Assembly (NCBI GenBank): GCA_902766325.1
Contig: CACXDF010000022.1
Coordinates: 1 to 13,104 of the forward strand
Length of the DNA: 13,104 bases
DNA from: an uncultured Eubacteriales bacterium
Lineage (GTDB): Bacteria > Bacillota > Clostridia > Christensenellales > DTU072
Reading direction: 5' to 3'
The translations under genes were made by a program, and so were the position numbers. Below the pieces are notes generated by a model, which ran no database searches, had not been told where the DNA came from, and saw only the letters and a list, made by a program, of their open reading frames with translations. Shown piece by piece: positions 13,022 through 13,104 of this stretch. The stretch's first letter is position 1. Each line of letters starts with the position of its first letter.

Positions 13022-13104
13022 TGATCGTTTTTCAATAAATTCCTTATTCTTTCGGAACTGGATAACAAATCGGCGACCGATTTGTTTTGGTTGCAGAAAG
13101 CGAT
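13018..13104 (-). CDS. C-terminal end of an unknown gene (5' part outside window)
   Basis: Twenty-eight codons are open from the right edge to TGA at 13018-13020, which overlaps the next ATG by four bases (ATGA). The peptide ends in a polar helix-like stretch (SSSERIRNLLKNDQ) with no recognisable family. The overlap, and the lack of a ribosome site for the following gene, support it as the true end of an upstream operon gene. Confidence 0.5.
   Translation of the reverse strand: MAFCNQNKSVADLLSSSERIRNLLKNDQ
13064..13086. repeat. Perfect 10-bp inverted repeat with 3-base loop
   Basis: AACAAATCGG (13064-13073) and CCGATTTGTT (13077-13086) are exact reverse complements separated by CGA. The repeat lies inside the coding end of the gene at the window edge. 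It has no clear T-run at the right distance to be a terminator. Confidence 0.6.

Overview
The window looks like a chromosomal housekeeping segment from a low-to-mid GC member of the Bacillota, probably an uncultured gut-type Clostridia. This rests on the strong AGGAGG-type ribosome sites, the sigma-A style promoters (one has perfect TTGACA and TATAAT boxes), a CdaA-type c-di-AMP synthase, a DUF1015 protein, and a desulfurase/DUF3343 pair. The genus cannot be fixed by eye. No tRNA, rRNA, CRISPR array, insertion sequence or phage gene was seen. Genes are packed tightly and no stretch over about 120 bases lacks a gene or regulatory site.

Left part (1-2344): the 3' end of a PflX-like radical SAM protein runs rightward into a leftward three-gene unit. 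That unit is a class V aminotransferase/cysteine desulfurase followed by two small unknown proteins. An 80-base divergent gap separates it from a rightward DUF3343 gene, a putative Se/S carrier. The pairing suggests a sulfur or selenium handling module.

Middle part (2357-7611): a consensus promoter drives a five-gene rightward operon ending at a strong bidirectional hairpin terminator. Its genes are holA (DNA polymerase III delta), a polytopic membrane protein of unknown function, cdaA (diadenylate cyclase), a DUF1015 protein and aspartate kinase. Three junctions are overlapping or very short, so translational coupling is likely. The promoter sits so close to the holA start that the mRNA should be nearly leaderless.

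Right part (7633-13104, all leftward): a small tyrosine-rich protein has its own promoter. To its right lies a glycolytic operon, pgk-tpiA-gpmI, with a TGn extended -10 promoter upstream of pgk. A hairpin terminator lies inside the operon, between tpiA and gpmI, directly against the gpmI ribosome site. Further right are a degenerate nitrilase-like protein and a signal-peptide SH3-like membrane protein, plus the last 28 codons of another gene at the window edge.

Most of the window is ordinary core metabolism. The parts least explained by known families are the membrane protein in the c-di-AMP operon, the DUF1015-aspartate kinase coupling, the small proteins (one with a tyrosine every fourth residue) and the alternative hairpin over the start of the nitrilase-like gene.
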